DNA of 6,206 nucleotides from Gammaproteobacteria bacterium (GTDB taxonomy: Bacteria; Pseudomonadota; Gammaproteobacteria; HK1): positions 1 through 6,206 of the forward strand of contig JABDQX010000363.1 of assembly GCA_013042035.1 (NCBI GenBank), in the 5' to 3' direction. The translations under genes and the position numbers were made by a program. The notes beneath the pieces were generated by a model. It ran no database searches. It worked only from the letters and a program-made list of their open reading frames with translations, and was not told the DNA's origin. The number at the start of each line of letters is the position of its first letter. The first letter of the stretch is position 1. Shown here piece by piece: positions 6,143 through 6,206 of the stretch.

Positions 6143-6206
6143 TGCCGCGTTCCATCTTATTTTAGGTGTTCAGAGCCCGAGAAACGCGCCAAGGCAAGGC
6201 ACAGCC
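6143..6206 (+). other. short non-coding tail after argH
   Basis: In these 64 bases I see no gene start and no compact GC hairpin followed by T residues. CGCGTT (6146-6151) could pair with AACGCG (6183-6188), but the 31-base loop makes it a poor terminator. Minus-strand reading frames end here (for example a TAA after ...SEHLK), so a convergent gene could end at this point, but too little is visible. Confidence 0.3.

Noticed and set aside
6184..6206. Repeat-like GGCAAGGCA-type tail as the start of a dispersed repeat
   Set aside because: Only about 20 bases are visible and no second copy was found in the window.

Overview
The window looks like chromosomal DNA of a moderately GC-rich, halophilic or halotolerant, aerobic gammaproteobacterium. 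YicC aligns from memory with the enterobacterial protein almost end to end. A TamB-type protein of the Gram-negative envelope lies beside it. The window also carries a complete ectoine/5-hydroxyectoine pathway, whose last step needs O2. I cannot name the genus from sequence alone.

Layout. On the minus strand, positions 1276 down to 1 hold yicC followed 4 bases later by the first 125 codons of a TamB-like gene. That gene starts at GTG and runs off the left edge. Positions 1277-1502 are a divergent intergenic region with candidate promoters and overlapping G/C-rich stem-loops. On the plus strand come ectB (1503-2786), ectC (2783-3175, overlapping ectB by ATGA), a 112-base gap with short repeats, ectD (3288-4205), ectA (4252-4749) and argH (4754-6142, 4 bases after ectA). 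The last 64 bases hold no recognisable gene or strong terminator.

How the genes work together. EctB transaminates aspartate-beta-semialdehyde to L-2,4-diaminobutyrate, EctA acetylates it at the gamma-amino group, EctC cyclises it to ectoine, and EctD hydroxylates ectoine to 5-hydroxyectoine. All four are full length with their key motifs intact, so the pathway should be functional as an osmotic and thermal stress response.

The unusual points are organisational. The usual order is ectABC(D), but here the second-step gene ectA lies last, after ectD, and is tightly coupled to the arginine gene argH. No ectR-type regulator and no ectoine-specific aspartokinase is in view. yicC leads into a tamB-like gene, not the frequent gmk/rpoZ neighbourhood. 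I find no new defence, mobile or RNA-guided system. The most interesting material is the operon rearrangement and the two structured non-coding stretches.
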